A DNA stretch of 64,000 nt from an uncultured Roseburia sp. (GTDB lineage: Bacteria; Bacillota; Clostridia; Lachnospirales; Lachnospiraceae). How positions within the stretch are numbered: the first letter of the stretch is position 1; every line of letters starts with the position of its first letter. The notes under the pieces were generated by a model that searched no databases, had not been told where the DNA came from, and was given only the letters and a program-made list of their open reading frames with translations. Positions 17,496 through 27,322 of this stretch are shown in pieces. The DNA is taken from positions 1-64,000 of the forward strand of contig CAKQXQ010000008.1 of NCBI GenBank assembly GCA_934292805.1. Reading direction: 5' to 3'. A program made the translations under genes and the position numbers.

Positions 17496-17524
17496 TTGAA
17501 AAACGAACAAATGTTCTATATAAT
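17496..17524 (+). promoter_or_regulatory. sigma-A promoter with embedded SOS-box-like palindrome
   Basis: TTGAAA (17496-17501) and a perfect TATAAT (17519-17524) are 17 nt apart. The spacer contains CGAACAAATGTTCT (17504-17517). This matches the Firmicute LexA/DinR consensus CGAACRNRYGTTYG at 13 of 14 positions, missing only the last base. A protein bound there would block the promoter. The site could instead be an autoregulatory operator of the downstream PucR-type regulator. Confidence 0.65.
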
Positions 17525-17540
17525 AAATACGAAAGGAAGA

Positions 17541-18629
17541 ATGAGTATGGTATCAAATCATAAGATTCAGTCAGCATTGGAAGAGATCAAGGATATTTCG
17601 AGAGTCGATCTCGCAGTCTATTCAGTAAAAGGAAAAGCAATTGCATCTACATTTGAACCGGAAGGGGACATGGAAGAGGCCGTTACATATTTTGCATCCT
17701 CTATGGCGGAGAGTCAGATGCTTTCGGGATGTCATTTTTTCAAGGTTATCGTAGAAGGAGAAGTAGAGTACATTCTTCTCGTCAGATCTTCTGCAGATGA
17801 CGCGTATATGGTAGGCAGGCTTGCAGTATGTCAGATCCGTAATCTGGCAGCAGCCTATATGGAACAGTTTGACCGCAACAATTTTATGCAGAATATCCTG
17901 CTTGGCAATATGCTTGTTGTCGATATGTACAATAAAGCACAGAGGCTTCATATCGAACAGGCAGAACGTGTTGTTTATGTGATTGAAATAGAAGGCAAGA
18001 AAGACAACACGATAATGGAACTGGTGAAGAATCTGTTTGCTACCAGGACAAAGGACTATATCACAGAAATCGACGAGCAGAGCATTATATTGATCAAAGA
18101 TACAAGTGAACTGAAGGGCGATGAGTCATTGCAGAAGCTTGCAGAAGTCATTGTAGACAACATGCATGCGGAGGCTATGGTCAAAGTGCGTGTCGGCTAC
18201 GGTAACAGGGTAGAGAATCTGCAGGATATCGCCAAATCATATCAGGAAGCAAAGATGGCACTGGAAGTAGGAAGAGTTTTTTATGTGGAAAGAGACACGG
18301 TTGCGTACAGTTTCCTTGGAATCGGAAGACTGATCTATCAGCTGCCGATGAGTCTGTGTGAGATGTTTATCCATGAAGTGTTCGGAGATGAGGTACCGGA
18401 TGTATTTAATGAAGAGACAAGCTCTACCATACAGAAGTTCTTTGAGAACAATCTGAATATCTCAGAGACAGCACGACAGTTATATGTACACAGGAATACA
18501 CTGGTATATCGTCTGGAGCGTCTTGAGAAGATAATCGGACTGGATATCCGTAAATTTGATGATGCGATGACTTTCAAGATTGCAATGATGGTAATCGCAC
18601 ATATGAACAACCAGAAGTCGGTTGATTAG
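17541..18629 (+). CDS. PucR/CdaR family transcriptional regulator
   Basis: I place the start at 17541, after GAAAGGAAG. The 362-residue protein has an N-terminal sensory half and a GGDEF-like central region. Its C-terminal helix-turn-helix contains NLNISETARQLYVHRNTLVY and RLERLEKIIGLDIRK, the PucR-type HTH signature. Relatives such as CdaR activate sugar-acid or sugar catabolism genes. It sits immediately downstream of an MsmX-like sugar ATPase, which suggests a link to carbohydrate uptake. Its promoter carries an SOS-box-like operator. Confidence 0.85.
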   Translation: MSMVSNHKIQSALEEIKDISRVDLAVYSVKGKAIASTFEPEGDMEEAVTYFASSMAESQMLSGCHFFKVIVEGEVEYILLVRSSADDAYMVGRLAVCQIRNLAAAYMEQFDRNNFMQNILLGNMLVVDMYNKAQRLHIEQAERVVYVIEIEGKKDNTIMELVKNLFATRTKDYITEIDEQSIILIKDTSELKGDESLQKLAEVIVDNMHAEAMVKVRVGYGNRVENLQDIAKSYQEAKMALEVGRVFYVERDTVAYSFLGIGRLIYQLPMSLCEMFIHEVFGDEVPDVFNEETSSTIQKFFENNLNISETARQLYVHRNTLVYRLERLEKIIGLDIRKFDDAMTFKIAMMVIAHMNNQKSVD

Positions 18630-18720
18630 TATAGCATCGGGTTTTATCAGAACGATGTACGTAAGATCAGGCTTGGCATAGAGCCTGATATATAAGGAAT
18701 AAGCAGCAGTGAGGTAAGAA

Positions 18721-20637
18721 ATGGCAAATTATGATGAGCATAGTATCTCGGTTTTAGAGGGACTGGAAGCAGTCCGTAAGAGACCGGGAATGTATATAGG
18801 AAGTGTTTCAAGAAAGGGACTGAACCATCTGATCTATGAGATCGTTGACAACTCAGTGGATGAGCATCTTGCAGGGGCATGCGATACAATACGTGTGACA
18901 CTGGAGAAAGATGGTTCCTGTACCGTGGAGGACAACGGACGTGGTGTACCGGTTGGAATGCATGCAAAAGGTGTCTCGGCAGCCCGTATTGTATACACAA
19001 CATTACATGCCGGAGGAAAGTTCGATGATTCGGCATATAAGACAAGCGGAGGTCTGCACGGAGTAGGATCGTCTGTTGTGAATGCACTGTCCGTTTATAT
19101 GGATGTACAGATCAGCAGGGAAGGCTATGTTCATCATGACCGTTACGAAAGAGGAGTTCCGGTTGTAGAACTCGAGAACGGACTGCTCCCGAAGATTGCG
19201 AAGACGAAGAAGACAGGAACAAAAGTGAATTTCCTTCCGGATCCTGAAATCTTTGAGAAAACAAGGTTCAAGGAAGATGAGATCAAGAGCCGTATGCATG
19301 AGACCGCATATCTGAATCCGAAGCTTACGATCATATATGAGGATCGCAGAGGGGAAGAAACAGAGCATATCGTATATCATGAAGAGGACGGGATCCGCGG
19401 ATTTGTAAAGGACTTGAATAAGAATTCGGAAGTGCTTCATGATGTTGTATATTATCAGGGAGAAGCAGAAGGCATTACGGTCGAGGCAGCTTTTCAGTAT
19501 ACGAATGAATTTCATGAGAATATCCTTGGCTTCTGCAATAATATCTTTAATGCAGAGGGAGGAACACATATTACAGGATTTAAGACTGTATTTACAACAG
19601 TGATCAACTCTTATGCGAGAGAGCTTGGAATTTTAAAAGAGAAAGATGTGAACTTTACCGGAGCAGATGTCCGCAATGGAATGACTGCAGTTATTTCCAT
19701 CAAGCATCCGGATCCAAGATTTGAAGGACAGACGAAAACAAAACTGGATAATCAGGATGCATCCAGAGCGACAGCGAAAGTAACCGGTGACGAGATCCAG
19801 TTATTTTTCGATAAGAATTTAGACACATTAAAGACAGTGATCTCCTGTGCTGAGAAAGCAGCTAAGATCCGAAAAACAGAAGAACGTGCCAAAACAAATC
19901 TGCTTACCAAACAGAAATTTTCTTTTGATTCGAATGGAAAGCTTGCAAACTGTGAGAGCAGGGATGCTTCTATCTGCGAGATTTTTATCGTAGAGGGAGA
20001 TTCCGCCGGTGGCTCTGCAAAGACAGCGAGAGACAGGAATTATCAGGCAATCCTTCCGATCCGTGGTAAGATTTTGAATGTTGAGAAGGCAAGCATCGAC
20101 AAAGTACTTGCAAATGCAGAGATCAAGACAATGATCAATGCGTTCGGATGTGGTTTTTCAGAGGGTTATGGCAATGATTTTGACATCAGTAAGCTGCGTT
20201 ATGACAAGATTATCATTATGGCAGATGCCGATGTGGATGGTGCACATATTTCTACCCTTCTTCTGACATTATTTTATCGTTTTATGCCGGAACTGATTTA
20301 CGAAGGACATATTTATGTGGCGATGCCGCCTTTATATAAGGTGATTCCGGGCAGGGGAGAAGAAGAGTATTTGTACGACGATGCGGCACTTGAAAAGTAC
20401 AGAAAGACGCATAAAGGCAGCAATTTTACGTTACAGAGATACAAAGGTCTTGGAGAGATGGATGCGGAACAGTTGTGGGAGACAACCTTAAATCCGGCCA
20501 CCCGCATGCTCAAACGGATTGAGATCGAAGATGGACGGATGGCATCAGATATAACAGAACTTCTTATGGGCAATGATGTTCCACCAAGAAAGACATTTAT
20601 CTATGAACATGCACATGATGCAGAACTGGATATATAA
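18721..20637 (+). CDS. parE: type IIA topoisomerase subunit B, topoisomerase IV-like (ParE)
   Basis: The 638-residue protein has the GHKL ATPase domain: EIVDNSVDEHLAG, EDNGRGVPVGMHAKG, and the ATP lid GGLHGVGSSVVNALS. The transducer region and the Toprim domain follow, with EIFIVEGDSAGGSAK and IIMADADVDGAHI, then QRYKGLGEMDAEQLWETTL. The GSSVVNALS and GMHAKG forms are closer to ParE than to GyrB of Gram-positives. I therefore prefer topoisomerase IV, which decatenates chromosomes, but a second gyrase-like enzyme cannot be excluded. The A subunit gene follows by 43 nt. Confidence 0.85.
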   Translation: MANYDEHSISVLEGLEAVRKRPGMYIGSVSRKGLNHLIYEIVDNSVDEHLAGACDTIRVTLEKDGSCTVEDNGRGVPVGMHAKGVSAARIVYTTLHAGGKFDDSAYKTSGGLHGVGSSVVNALSVYMDVQISREGYVHHDRYERGVPVVELENGLLPKIAKTKKTGTKVNFLPDPEIFEKTRFKEDEIKSRMHETAYLNPKLTIIYEDRRGEETEHIVYHEEDGIRGFVKDLNKNSEVLHDVVYYQGEAEGITVEAAFQYTNEFHENILGFCNNIFNAEGGTHITGFKTVFTTVINSYARELGILKEKDVNFTGADVRNGMTAVISIKHPDPRFEGQTKTKLDNQDASRATAKVTGDEIQLFFDKNLDTLKTVISCAEKAAKIRKTEERAKTNLLTKQKFSFDSNGKLANCESRDASICEIFIVEGDSAGGSAKTARDRNYQAILPIRGKILNVEKASIDKVLANAEIKTMINAFGCGFSEGYGNDFDISKLRYDKIIIMADADVDGAHISTLLLTLFYRFMPELIYEGHIYVAMPPLYKVIPGRGEEEYLYDDAALEKYRKTHKGSNFTLQRYKGLGEMDAEQLWETTLNPATRMLKRIEIEDGRMASDITELLMGNDVPPRKTFIYEHAHDAELDI

Positions 20638-20680
20638 GAATATCAGGTTTAATGGAAATAACAGATAGAGAGGATACAAC

Positions 20681-22918
20681 ATGCAGCAGGAAGAACAGAT
20701 TATCCGTACCGAGTATTCGGAACTGATGCAGAAATCTTATATAGATTACGCGATGAGTGTCATTATCGCAAGAGCCTTACCGGATGTAAGGGATGGCTTA
20801 AAACCGGTTCAGAGAAGAACCTTATATGATATGTATGAATTGGGAATCCGTTATGACAAGCCGTACCGTAAATGTGCACGTATTGTCGGAGATACAATGG
20901 GTAAGTATCATCCGCATGGCGACAGTTCCATTTATGATGCACTGGTTGTTATGGCACAGGAATTCAAGAAGGGACAGCCGCTTGTGGATGGCCACGGCAA
21001 TTTTGGTTCTATCGAGGGAGATGGAGCAGCTGCCATGCGATATACGGAGGCACGCCTTAAGAAGATCACGCAGGAAGCATTTTTATCTGATCTGGATAAG
21101 GATGTTGTAGATTTTGTGCCAAACTTCGATGAAACAGAAAAAGAACCGGAGGTATTGCCGGTTAAGATACCGAATCTTTTAGTCAATGGTTCGGATGGTA
21201 TTGCAGTTGGTATGGTAACAAGCACACCACCTCATAACCTCGGAGAAGTGATCGATGGTGTCATTGCCTACATTAAGAATCCGGATATCAATACCGAGCA
21301 GATGATGGAATACATTCCGGGACCGGATTTCCCGACAGGTGGTCTGATCGCGAATAAAGATGATCTTTTACAGATTTATTCTACCGGTATGGGGAAGATT
21401 AAGATCCGTGGTAAAGTTGAAGTAGAACAGGTCAAGGGCGGAAAAGAGAGAATTGTGATCACTGAGATTCCTTATACAATGATCGGTGCGAATATCGGAA
21501 AGTTTTTAAACGATGTCTATAATCTGGTAGAGACAAAGAAGACGAACGACATCGTAGATATTACCAACCAGTCATCGAAGGAAGGGATCCGGATCGTACT
21601 GGAGCTTCGTAAGGGAGCGGACACACAGAATCTGATCAATCTTTTGTATAAGAAGACCAAGCTGGAAGATACGTTCGGAGTGAACATGCTGGCAGTTGCA
21701 GAGGGACGTCCGGAGACACTGGGACTTGTGCCGGTGATCCGTCATCATGTGAACTTCCAGTATGAGCTTGCTACAAGAAAATATAAGACATTACTGAAGA
21801 AAGAATTAGAGAAAAAAGAAATCCAGGAAGGATTGATCAAGGCATGTGATGTGATCGACCTGATCATAGAGATCCTCCGTGGAAGTAAGAATGTGAAAGA
21901 CGCGAGAGCATGTCTGACAGACGGGGTAACGGAGAATATTAAGTTCAAATCCCAGGAATCTATGAAGATGGCAAAAGAACTGCGTTTTACCGAAAGACAG
22001 ACAACAGCGATATTAGAGATGCGACTTCAGAAGCTGATCGGTCTGGAGATCGAAGCCCTGATGAAAGACCATGAAGAAACCTTAAAGCATATTGCAGAAT
22101 ACGAGGATATTTTAGGAAACCGTGCAGTTATGGCGAAGGTGATCATCAAAGAGTTACAGTCCTATAAGAAGCAGTATGCAGTACCGAGAAAGACAGTGAT
22201 CGACAACCTTGAAGAAGCGGTTGTGGAAGAGAAGAAGATCGAGGAGATGGATGTTGTATTTCTGATGGATCGCTTTGGTTATGCCAAGACAGTGGATGTC
22301 AGTGTCTATGAGCGTAATAAAGAAGCGGCAGATGCAGAGAACCGTTACATTTTAACCTGTAAGAATACAGATAAGATATGCATCTTTACGAATAAAGGAC
22401 AGATGCATCTTCTAAAGGTATTAGATCTTCCTTACGGAAAGTTCCGTGACAAGGGAATCCCTATCGATAATCTCAGCAATTATAACAGCAGTGAAGAAAA
22501 TTTTGTATACATTACAAATCTTGGTGCAATCCTTCATTCCAAAGTATTCTTTGGCACAAAGATGGCAATGCTTAAGATGGTAGACGGAAGTGAATTTGAT
22601 GTTGCAAAGAGAACGACAGCAGCAACGAAGTTAAATGACGAGGATGAGCTTCTGATTGTCCATGCAGTAAGCGAAGATGAGACGATCGTGATGCAGTCTG
22701 AAAAGGATATGTTCTTAAGGATCGAGGCATCCACAGTTCCAGAGAAGAAGAAAGGGGCAGTGGGAGTCCGGGGAATGAAGCTTGCAGCCGGTGATACATT
22801 AAGCAATATCTATTTGCTGGACAATGAGAGTGAGCAGACGATCGAAGTGAAGGGTAAGGAAGTCGTGTTGAACCGCCTTCGGATCGGTAACCGGGATACA
22901 AAGGGAACAAAGCGGTAA
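20681..22918 (+). CDS. parC: type IIA topoisomerase subunit A, topoisomerase IV-like (ParC)
   Basis: The 745-residue protein has SYIDYAMSVIIARALPDVRD, the quinolone-region KYHPHGDSSIYDALVVMAQE, and the active-site tyrosine in AAAMRYTEARL. A C-terminal propeller-like domain begins near residue 500. The GyrA box (QRRGGKG type), needed for wrapping and negative supercoiling, is not visible; the corresponding region reads GIPIDNLSNYNSSE. That absence supports assignment as ParC. Serine at the QRDR position (HGDSS) is the quinolone-sensitive residue. Confidence 0.86.
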   Translation: MQQEEQIIRTEYSELMQKSYIDYAMSVIIARALPDVRDGLKPVQRRTLYDMYELGIRYDKPYRKCARIVGDTMGKYHPHGDSSIYDALVVMAQEFKKGQPLVDGHGNFGSIEGDGAAAMRYTEARLKKITQEAFLSDLDKDVVDFVPNFDETEKEPEVLPVKIPNLLVNGSDGIAVGMVTSTPPHNLGEVIDGVIAYIKNPDINTEQMMEYIPGPDFPTGGLIANKDDLLQIYSTGMGKIKIRGKVEVEQVKGGKERIVITEIPYTMIGANIGKFLNDVYNLVETKKTNDIVDITNQSSKEGIRIVLELRKGADTQNLINLLYKKTKLEDTFGVNMLAVAEGRPETLGLVPVIRHHVNFQYELATRKYKTLLKKELEKKEIQEGLIKACDVIDLIIEILRGSKNVKDARACLTDGVTENIKFKSQESMKMAKELRFTERQTTAILEMRLQKLIGLEIEALMKDHEETLKHIAEYEDILGNRAVMAKVIIKELQSYKKQYAVPRKTVIDNLEEAVVEEKKIEEMDVVFLMDRFGYAKTVDVSVYERNKEAADAENRYILTCKNTDKICIFTNKGQMHLLKVLDLPYGKFRDKGIPIDNLSNYNSSEENFVYITNLGAILHSKVFFGTKMAMLKMVDGSEFDVAKRTTAATKLNDEDELLIVHAVSEDETIVMQSEKDMFLRIEASTVPEKKKGAVGVRGMKLAAGDTLSNIYLLDNESEQTIEVKGKEVVLNRLRIGNRDTKGTKR

Positions 22919-22971
22919 AACAAAGAACAAAAGCGCGTTCGATTTGAATACAGAAAACAGGAGTGACAGAC

Positions 22972-24261
22972 ATGGATTATGAACAGGCGCGGGAGTATGC
23001 CGCAAATGTCAGCCGGTCCGGAAGCATTTTAGGACTTGCAAGTATTGAAAACTTAATGAAAGAACTTGGCAATGTGCAGGAAAAGCTTAGGATCATCCAT
23101 ATTGCAGGAACGAACGGAAAAGGTTCCGTCGGTGCTTTTATTGAACGTGTATTGATAGAAGCCGGATACCGGGTGGGGAGATATACTTCCCCGGCGGTAT
23201 TCGATCCGATGGAAGTATGGAAGATCAATCTTAACAATATGAGTCATGAGGCGTATGCACGGATTCTAGGTCAGGTAAAAGAGGCCTGTGACCGTTTGAC
23301 AGAGAAAGGAATGGAGCATCCGACGATTTTCGAAGTGGAAACGGCAATGGCTTTTTTGTATTTTTATCAGGAAAAATGTGATTATGTACTGCTGGAAGTC
23401 GGGATGGGTGGAAGAACTGATGCGACAAATCTGATCAAAGCTCCGGTCTGCTCCGTGCTCACTTCGATCAGCATGGATCATATGCAGTTTCTGGGAAATA
23501 CACAGGAAGAGATCGCATATGCCAAGGCAGGGATCATTAAGGAAGGATGCCCTGTAGCAAGTGTGAATCAGAAAGAAGAAGTAATGCGTGTGATAAGAAC
23601 GGAGGCAGAGAAGCTCCATGCACCGCTCTTCCCTACAGATGAGACAAAAGTATCGGAAAAGAAAGCTGCAATAAAGAACCTGTCATTTATGTATGAAGGG
23701 CTTGGTCATGTGGCAACAAAACTTACCGGAAGTTACCAGTTTGAGAATTGCCTGCTTGCGATTACCGTGCTGCGGGACATACTTAAGGTGAAAGATGATG
23801 TGATACTTCAGGGAATTGCAAAAACAGTATGGCCGGGAAGATTTGAGTGTATAGGGGAACATCCGCTTTTTATCATAGACGGAGCACACAATGAGGATGC
23901 AGCAATAAAGCTTGCAGCGTCTCTGGAAAATTATTTTACAAATACTCCGATTACCTATATAATAGGTGTGCTTGCTGATAAAGAGCACAAAAAGGTTTTA
24001 CAGACGATGCTGCCACTGGCGGATCATGTATACACGGTGACTCCGGACAATAGAAGGGCAATGTCTGCAGAGGATTTGAAGGCGGAAGCAGAGCAGGTGA
24101 TCACCAGTTTGTGGAATCACAATAAGGACAGAAAACCGGAAGTGATATCATGCGGTTCTGTTAAGGAAGCCGTAAGTCTGGCAAAGAAGACGACACCGGA
24201 AGATGGTGTGATCCTTGCATTTGGTTCTTTATCATACTTAAGTGAGCTGAAAGATTTGTAA
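22972..24261 (+). CDS. folC: folylpolyglutamate synthase / dihydrofolate synthase
   Basis: I choose the ATG at 22972 (MDYEQAREYAANVSRSGS), with AGGAG 7 nt upstream. The 429-residue Mur-ligase-fold protein has P-loop IAGTNGKGSVGAFIE, VGMGGRTDATNLI, the SMDHMQFLG motif and DGAHNEDA. It adds glutate residues to folates and probably also makes dihydrofolate. It opens a run of folate genes: folE, folP and folB-folK follow. Confidence 0.94.
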   Translation: MDYEQAREYAANVSRSGSILGLASIENLMKELGNVQEKLRIIHIAGTNGKGSVGAFIERVLIEAGYRVGRYTSPAVFDPMEVWKINLNNMSHEAYARILGQVKEACDRLTEKGMEHPTIFEVETAMAFLYFYQEKCDYVLLEVGMGGRTDATNLIKAPVCSVLTSISMDHMQFLGNTQEEIAYAKAGIIKEGCPVASVNQKEEVMRVIRTEAEKLHAPLFPTDETKVSEKKAAIKNLSFMYEGLGHVATKLTGSYQFENCLLAITVLRDILKVKDDVILQGIAKTVWPGRFECIGEHPLFIIDGAHNEDAAIKLAASLENYFTNTPITYIIGVLADKEHKKVLQTMLPLADHVYTVTPDNRRAMSAEDLKAEAEQVITSLWNHNKDRKPEVISCGSVKEAVSLAKKTTPEDGVILAFGSLSYLSELKDL

Positions 24262-24375
24262 TTATATCAAAAAGGTGCTATAGTAGTGCCTTATAATACA
24301 GTAATATCAAAGGAAGGCAATTGCTCCGGCATGAGCGATAGAAAAAAGCAGAGTAATTGTGCAGGAAATAGTGGA

Positions 24376-24930
24376 ATGGATAAAGAGAAAATAGAACAGG
24401 GCGTTAGATTAATATTGGAAGGAATCGGTGAGAACCCGGAAAGAGAAGGGCTCATCGATACTCCGGATCGTATTGCAAGAATGTATGAAGAAATCTTTGC
24501 AGGGCTTACACAGACCGCAGAAGAACCATTATCCAAGACTTTCCATGCGAAAGATAATGCAATGGTGATAGAGAAGGATATTACGTTCTACTCTACCTGT
24601 GAGCATCATTTTATGCCATTTTACGGAAAAGCTCATGTGGCATATATACCGGACGGAAAGGTTGTTGGATTAAGCAAGCTGGCGAGAACGGTAGAAGTGT
24701 ATGCAAAACGTCCACAGCTGCAGGAACAGCTGACAGCACAGATTGCGGATGCATTGATGGACTATTTAAAACCGCAGGGTGCAATGGTAATGATCGAGGC
24801 AGAGCATATGTGTATGACGATGCGTGGTGTGAAGAAACCGGGCAGTAAGACAGTTACATTTGTGAGCCGCGGAATCTTTGAGAAAGATGAGAGTCTTCAG
24901 GAGAAGTTTTTTCAGTTAGTGAGGATGTAG
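24376..24930 (+). CDS. folE: GTP cyclohydrolase I
   Basis: The protein has the zinc site and active site of type I enzymes: FYSTCEHHFMPFYGKAHVAY, VVGLSKLARTVEVYAKRPQ, QEQLTAQIADAL, and EHMCMTMRGVKKPGS. It converts GTP to dihydroneopterin triphosphate, the first step of folate synthesis. I prefer the start at 24376 (MDKEKIEQGVRLILEGIGE, 185 residues), with AGGAAA about 9 nt upstream. In-frame starts at 24331 and 24286 would add an unconserved N-terminus. Confidence 0.94.
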   Translation: MDKEKIEQGVRLILEGIGENPEREGLIDTPDRIARMYEEIFAGLTQTAEEPLSKTFHAKDNAMVIEKDITFYSTCEHHFMPFYGKAHVAYIPDGKVVGLSKLARTVEVYAKRPQLQEQLTAQIADALMDYLKPQGAMVMIEAEHMCMTMRGVKKPGSKTVTFVSRGIFEKDESLQEKFFQLVRM

Positions 24931-24933
24931 AGG

Positions 24934-25740
24934 ATGAGGATAGGCAGCAGAGAATTTGACAAAAAACATCATACATATATTATGGGAATCTTGAACGTAA
25001 CGCCGGATTCTTTTTCAGATGGTGGAAGATTCAATCATATAGAGTCGGCAATTAAGCATGTCGGGGAGATGATCGCAGAGGGTGCAGATGTGATCGATGT
25101 TGGCGGAGAGTCTACAAGACCGGGATATACGAAGATATCAGATGAAGAAGAGATTTCACGCGTAGTACCGGTAATAGAAGCGATAAAGCAAAGGTTCGAT
25201 ATACCGGTTTCAATCGATACTTATAAGAGTGAAGTAGCAAAAGCAGCTGCAGCAGCAGGCGCAGATCTGATCAATGATATCTGGGGCTTAAAATATGATG
25301 ATAAAATGGCAGAAGTGATCGCAGAAAATAACCTTGCCTGCTGTCTGATGCATAACCGCACGAATACAGAGTACAGCAATTTTATGGAAGATATGAAACA
25401 GGAGCTGAAGGAGACAATTGCGATTGCCAGGAAAGCAGGGATCGCAGATGACAGGATTATTTTAGACCCGGGAGTTGGATTTGCAAAAAGCTATGAGAAT
25501 AATCTGGAAGTAATCCGAAGACTCGGTGAATTGAAGGAACTGGGATACCCGTTATTACTTGGAACATCAAGAAAATCGGTGATCGGGTTAACTTTGGATG
25601 TTCCGGCAGCAGAACGAGTGATCGGAACAACCGTTACAACTGTCATGGCAGTACAAGCAGACTGTATGTTTGTCAGAGTCCATGACATAAAGGAAAACAG
25701 ACAGGCAATTGAAATGGCTGAGGCGATTTTATATCGTTAA
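24934..25740 (+). CDS. folP: dihydropteroate synthase
   Basis: The 268-residue TIM-barrel protein has MGILNVTPDSFSDGGRF, DVIDVGGESTRPGYTKIS, VSIDTYKSEVAKAA, LINDIWGL, DPGVGFAKS, and SRKSVIG. These line the pterin and p-aminobenzoate sites; the enzyme is the sulfonamide target. It begins 3 nt after folE and is clearly cotranscribed with it. Confidence 0.96.
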   Translation: MRIGSREFDKKHHTYIMGILNVTPDSFSDGGRFNHIESAIKHVGEMIAEGADVIDVGGESTRPGYTKISDEEEISRVVPVIEAIKQRFDIPVSIDTYKSEVAKAAAAAGADLINDIWGLKYDDKMAEVIAENNLACCLMHNRTNTEYSNFMEDMKQELKETIAIARKAGIADDRIILDPGVGFAKSYENNLEVIRRLGELKELGYPLLLGTSRKSVIGLTLDVPAAERVIGTTVTTVMAVQADCMFVRVHDIKENRQAIEMAEAILYR

Positions 25741-25761
25741 AACGTATAATAAGGAATAAAA

Positions 25762-26586
25762 ATGGCACAGGACTATATCAAAATAACAAATTTAAAAGTA
25801 TTTGCCCATCATGGGGTATTTCCGGAGGAGACAAGAGACGGACAGGATTTTTATGTCAATGCGAAGCTGATCTTAGATTGCAGAAAAGCAGGACAGACAG
25901 ATTGTCTGGCTGATTCGTTGAACTATGGTGAAGTGAGTCATTTTATCACAGATTATTTACAGAACCATACGTACAAGCTGATCGAGGCAGCAACAGAGCA
26001 TCTGGCAGAGGAGATGCTTCTTTCCATGCAGGTTTTAAAGGGAGTGGAAATAGAGCTTTGCAAGCCGCATGCTCCGATCGGACTTCCTTTTGAGAATGTA
26101 TCTGTAACAATGGAACGCAGCTGGCATCAGGTTTATCTTGCAGTAGGCTCCAATATGGGGGATAAGAATGCCTATATCGCACATGGAATCGAAGAATTGG
26201 GTCAGGTCAGGGGAATCAGAAATATCAGGGTTTCAGATTTGCTTGTGACAAAGCCGTATGGCGGAGTAGTGCAGGATGATTTTGTGAATGGAGCAATTGC
26301 CATGGAAACACTTCTCACACCGGAAGAGCTTCTGGAAGAACTTCATGTGATCGAAAAGCATGCAAACCGGGAGCGAATCATACACTGGGGACCAAGGACA
26401 TTAGATCTTGATATTATCTTTTATGACAGGCTGGTGTATGAAGATGAGAATCTCATCATTCCACATATTGATATGGAAAATCGTGATTTTGTATTGAAAC
26501 CATTATCTGAGCTATGTCCGAACTACAGACATCCGGTATTGGGAAAGACAGTAACACAGTTGCTTGATGCATTAAAGGAAAGATAA
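25762..26586 (+). CDS. folK: bifunctional dihydroneopterin aldolase / HPPK
   Basis: The 274-residue protein is a fusion. Residues 1 to about 118 are dihydroneopterin aldolase (FolB), with DYIKITNLKVFAHHGVFPEE, SLNYGEVSHF, and VEIELCKPHAPIG. From about 122 onward it is hydroxymethyldihydropterin pyrophosphokinase (FolK), with VYLAVGSNMGDKNAYI, WGPRTLDLDIIFYD, and IPHIDMENRDFVLKPL. Together they convert dihydroneopterin to the pyrophosphate used by FolP, the gene just upstream. Such fusions are common in Clostridia. Confidence 0.95.
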   Translation: MAQDYIKITNLKVFAHHGVFPEETRDGQDFYVNAKLILDCRKAGQTDCLADSLNYGEVSHFITDYLQNHTYKLIEAATEHLAEEMLLSMQVLKGVEIELCKPHAPIGLPFENVSVTMERSWHQVYLAVGSNMGDKNAYIAHGIEELGQVRGIRNIRVSDLLVTKPYGGVVQDDFVNGAIAMETLLTPEELLEELHVIEKHANRERIIHWGPRTLDLDIIFYDRLVYEDENLIIPHIDMENRDFVLKPLSELCPNYRHPVLGKTVTQLLDALKER

Positions 26587-26633
26587 GCACAAAAGCATGG
26601 TACAATAGGCAGGAAAGGAATTATTTATAATAG

Positions 26634-27287
26634 ATGAAAGCAGTTTTATTTGATCTGGACGGAACGATTATTAATTCAGAAGAGGGAATTACCAGATGTG
26701 TTCAGTATGCACTGAAAAGTTTTGGGATTGATGAGCCTGACCGCAGGAAGCTGTTATGCTTTATTGGCCCGCCATTAGATCCGGTATTCCGTGAAAAGTA
26801 TGGATTTGATGCAGACAAAGCATGGGCTGCAGTCCAAAAGTACAGGGAACGCTTTGATAAAAAGGGTATTTTTGAGTGTGAGCTTTATGATGGAGTGGAA
26901 GAAGCAATCTGTAAGTTAAAGGAAGAAGGATATGTGATCGCACTCGCATCATCCAAGCCGGAAACAGCATGCAGACGAATCCTGGATCATTTTTCCCTGA
27001 CAAAGTATTTTGACATGATCGTTGGATCAACTCTGGATGGAAGTATCAGCACGAAGCAGGAAGTTTTAGAAGAACTGGGACGCAGAATGGAGCATATGGC
27101 AATCGCCAGGGATGAAATGTGTCTGATCGGAGATACAAGTTATGACGTGATCGGAGCCAATAGATTCGGTATCCGCTGCATAGGTGTGACCTATGGTTTT
27201 GGAACAAGAGAACAGCTGGAAGATGCAGGGGCTTATCAGATTTGTGACAATATTAACGAAGTGATCGATGCGGTACATAGCATGTAA
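26634..27287 (+). CDS. HAD family phosphatase (phosphoglycolate-phosphatase-like)
   Basis: The 217-residue protein has HAD motif I LFDLDGTIINSEEGI, motif II ALASSKPETACR, the conserved lysine in STKQEVLEEL, and motif IV LIGDTSYDVIGANR. An alpha-helical cap (about residues 15-85) places it in subfamily IA, near Gph/PpaX. The substrate is unknown. It is close behind the folate genes, where a phosphatase could act on dihydroneopterin phosphate, but that is speculation. Confidence 0.88.
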   Translation: MKAVLFDLDGTIINSEEGITRCVQYALKSFGIDEPDRRKLLCFIGPPLDPVFREKYGFDADKAWAAVQKYRERFDKKGIFECELYDGVEEAICKLKEEGYVIALASSKPETACRRILDHFSLTKYFDMIVGSTLDGSISTKQEVLEELGRRMEHMAIARDEMCLIGDTSYDVIGANRFGIRCIGVTYGFGTREQLEDAGAYQICDNINEVIDAVHSM

Positions 27288-27322
27288 AAACAGTGTGTTT
27301 TGGGATAGGAGAGATTGAAATA

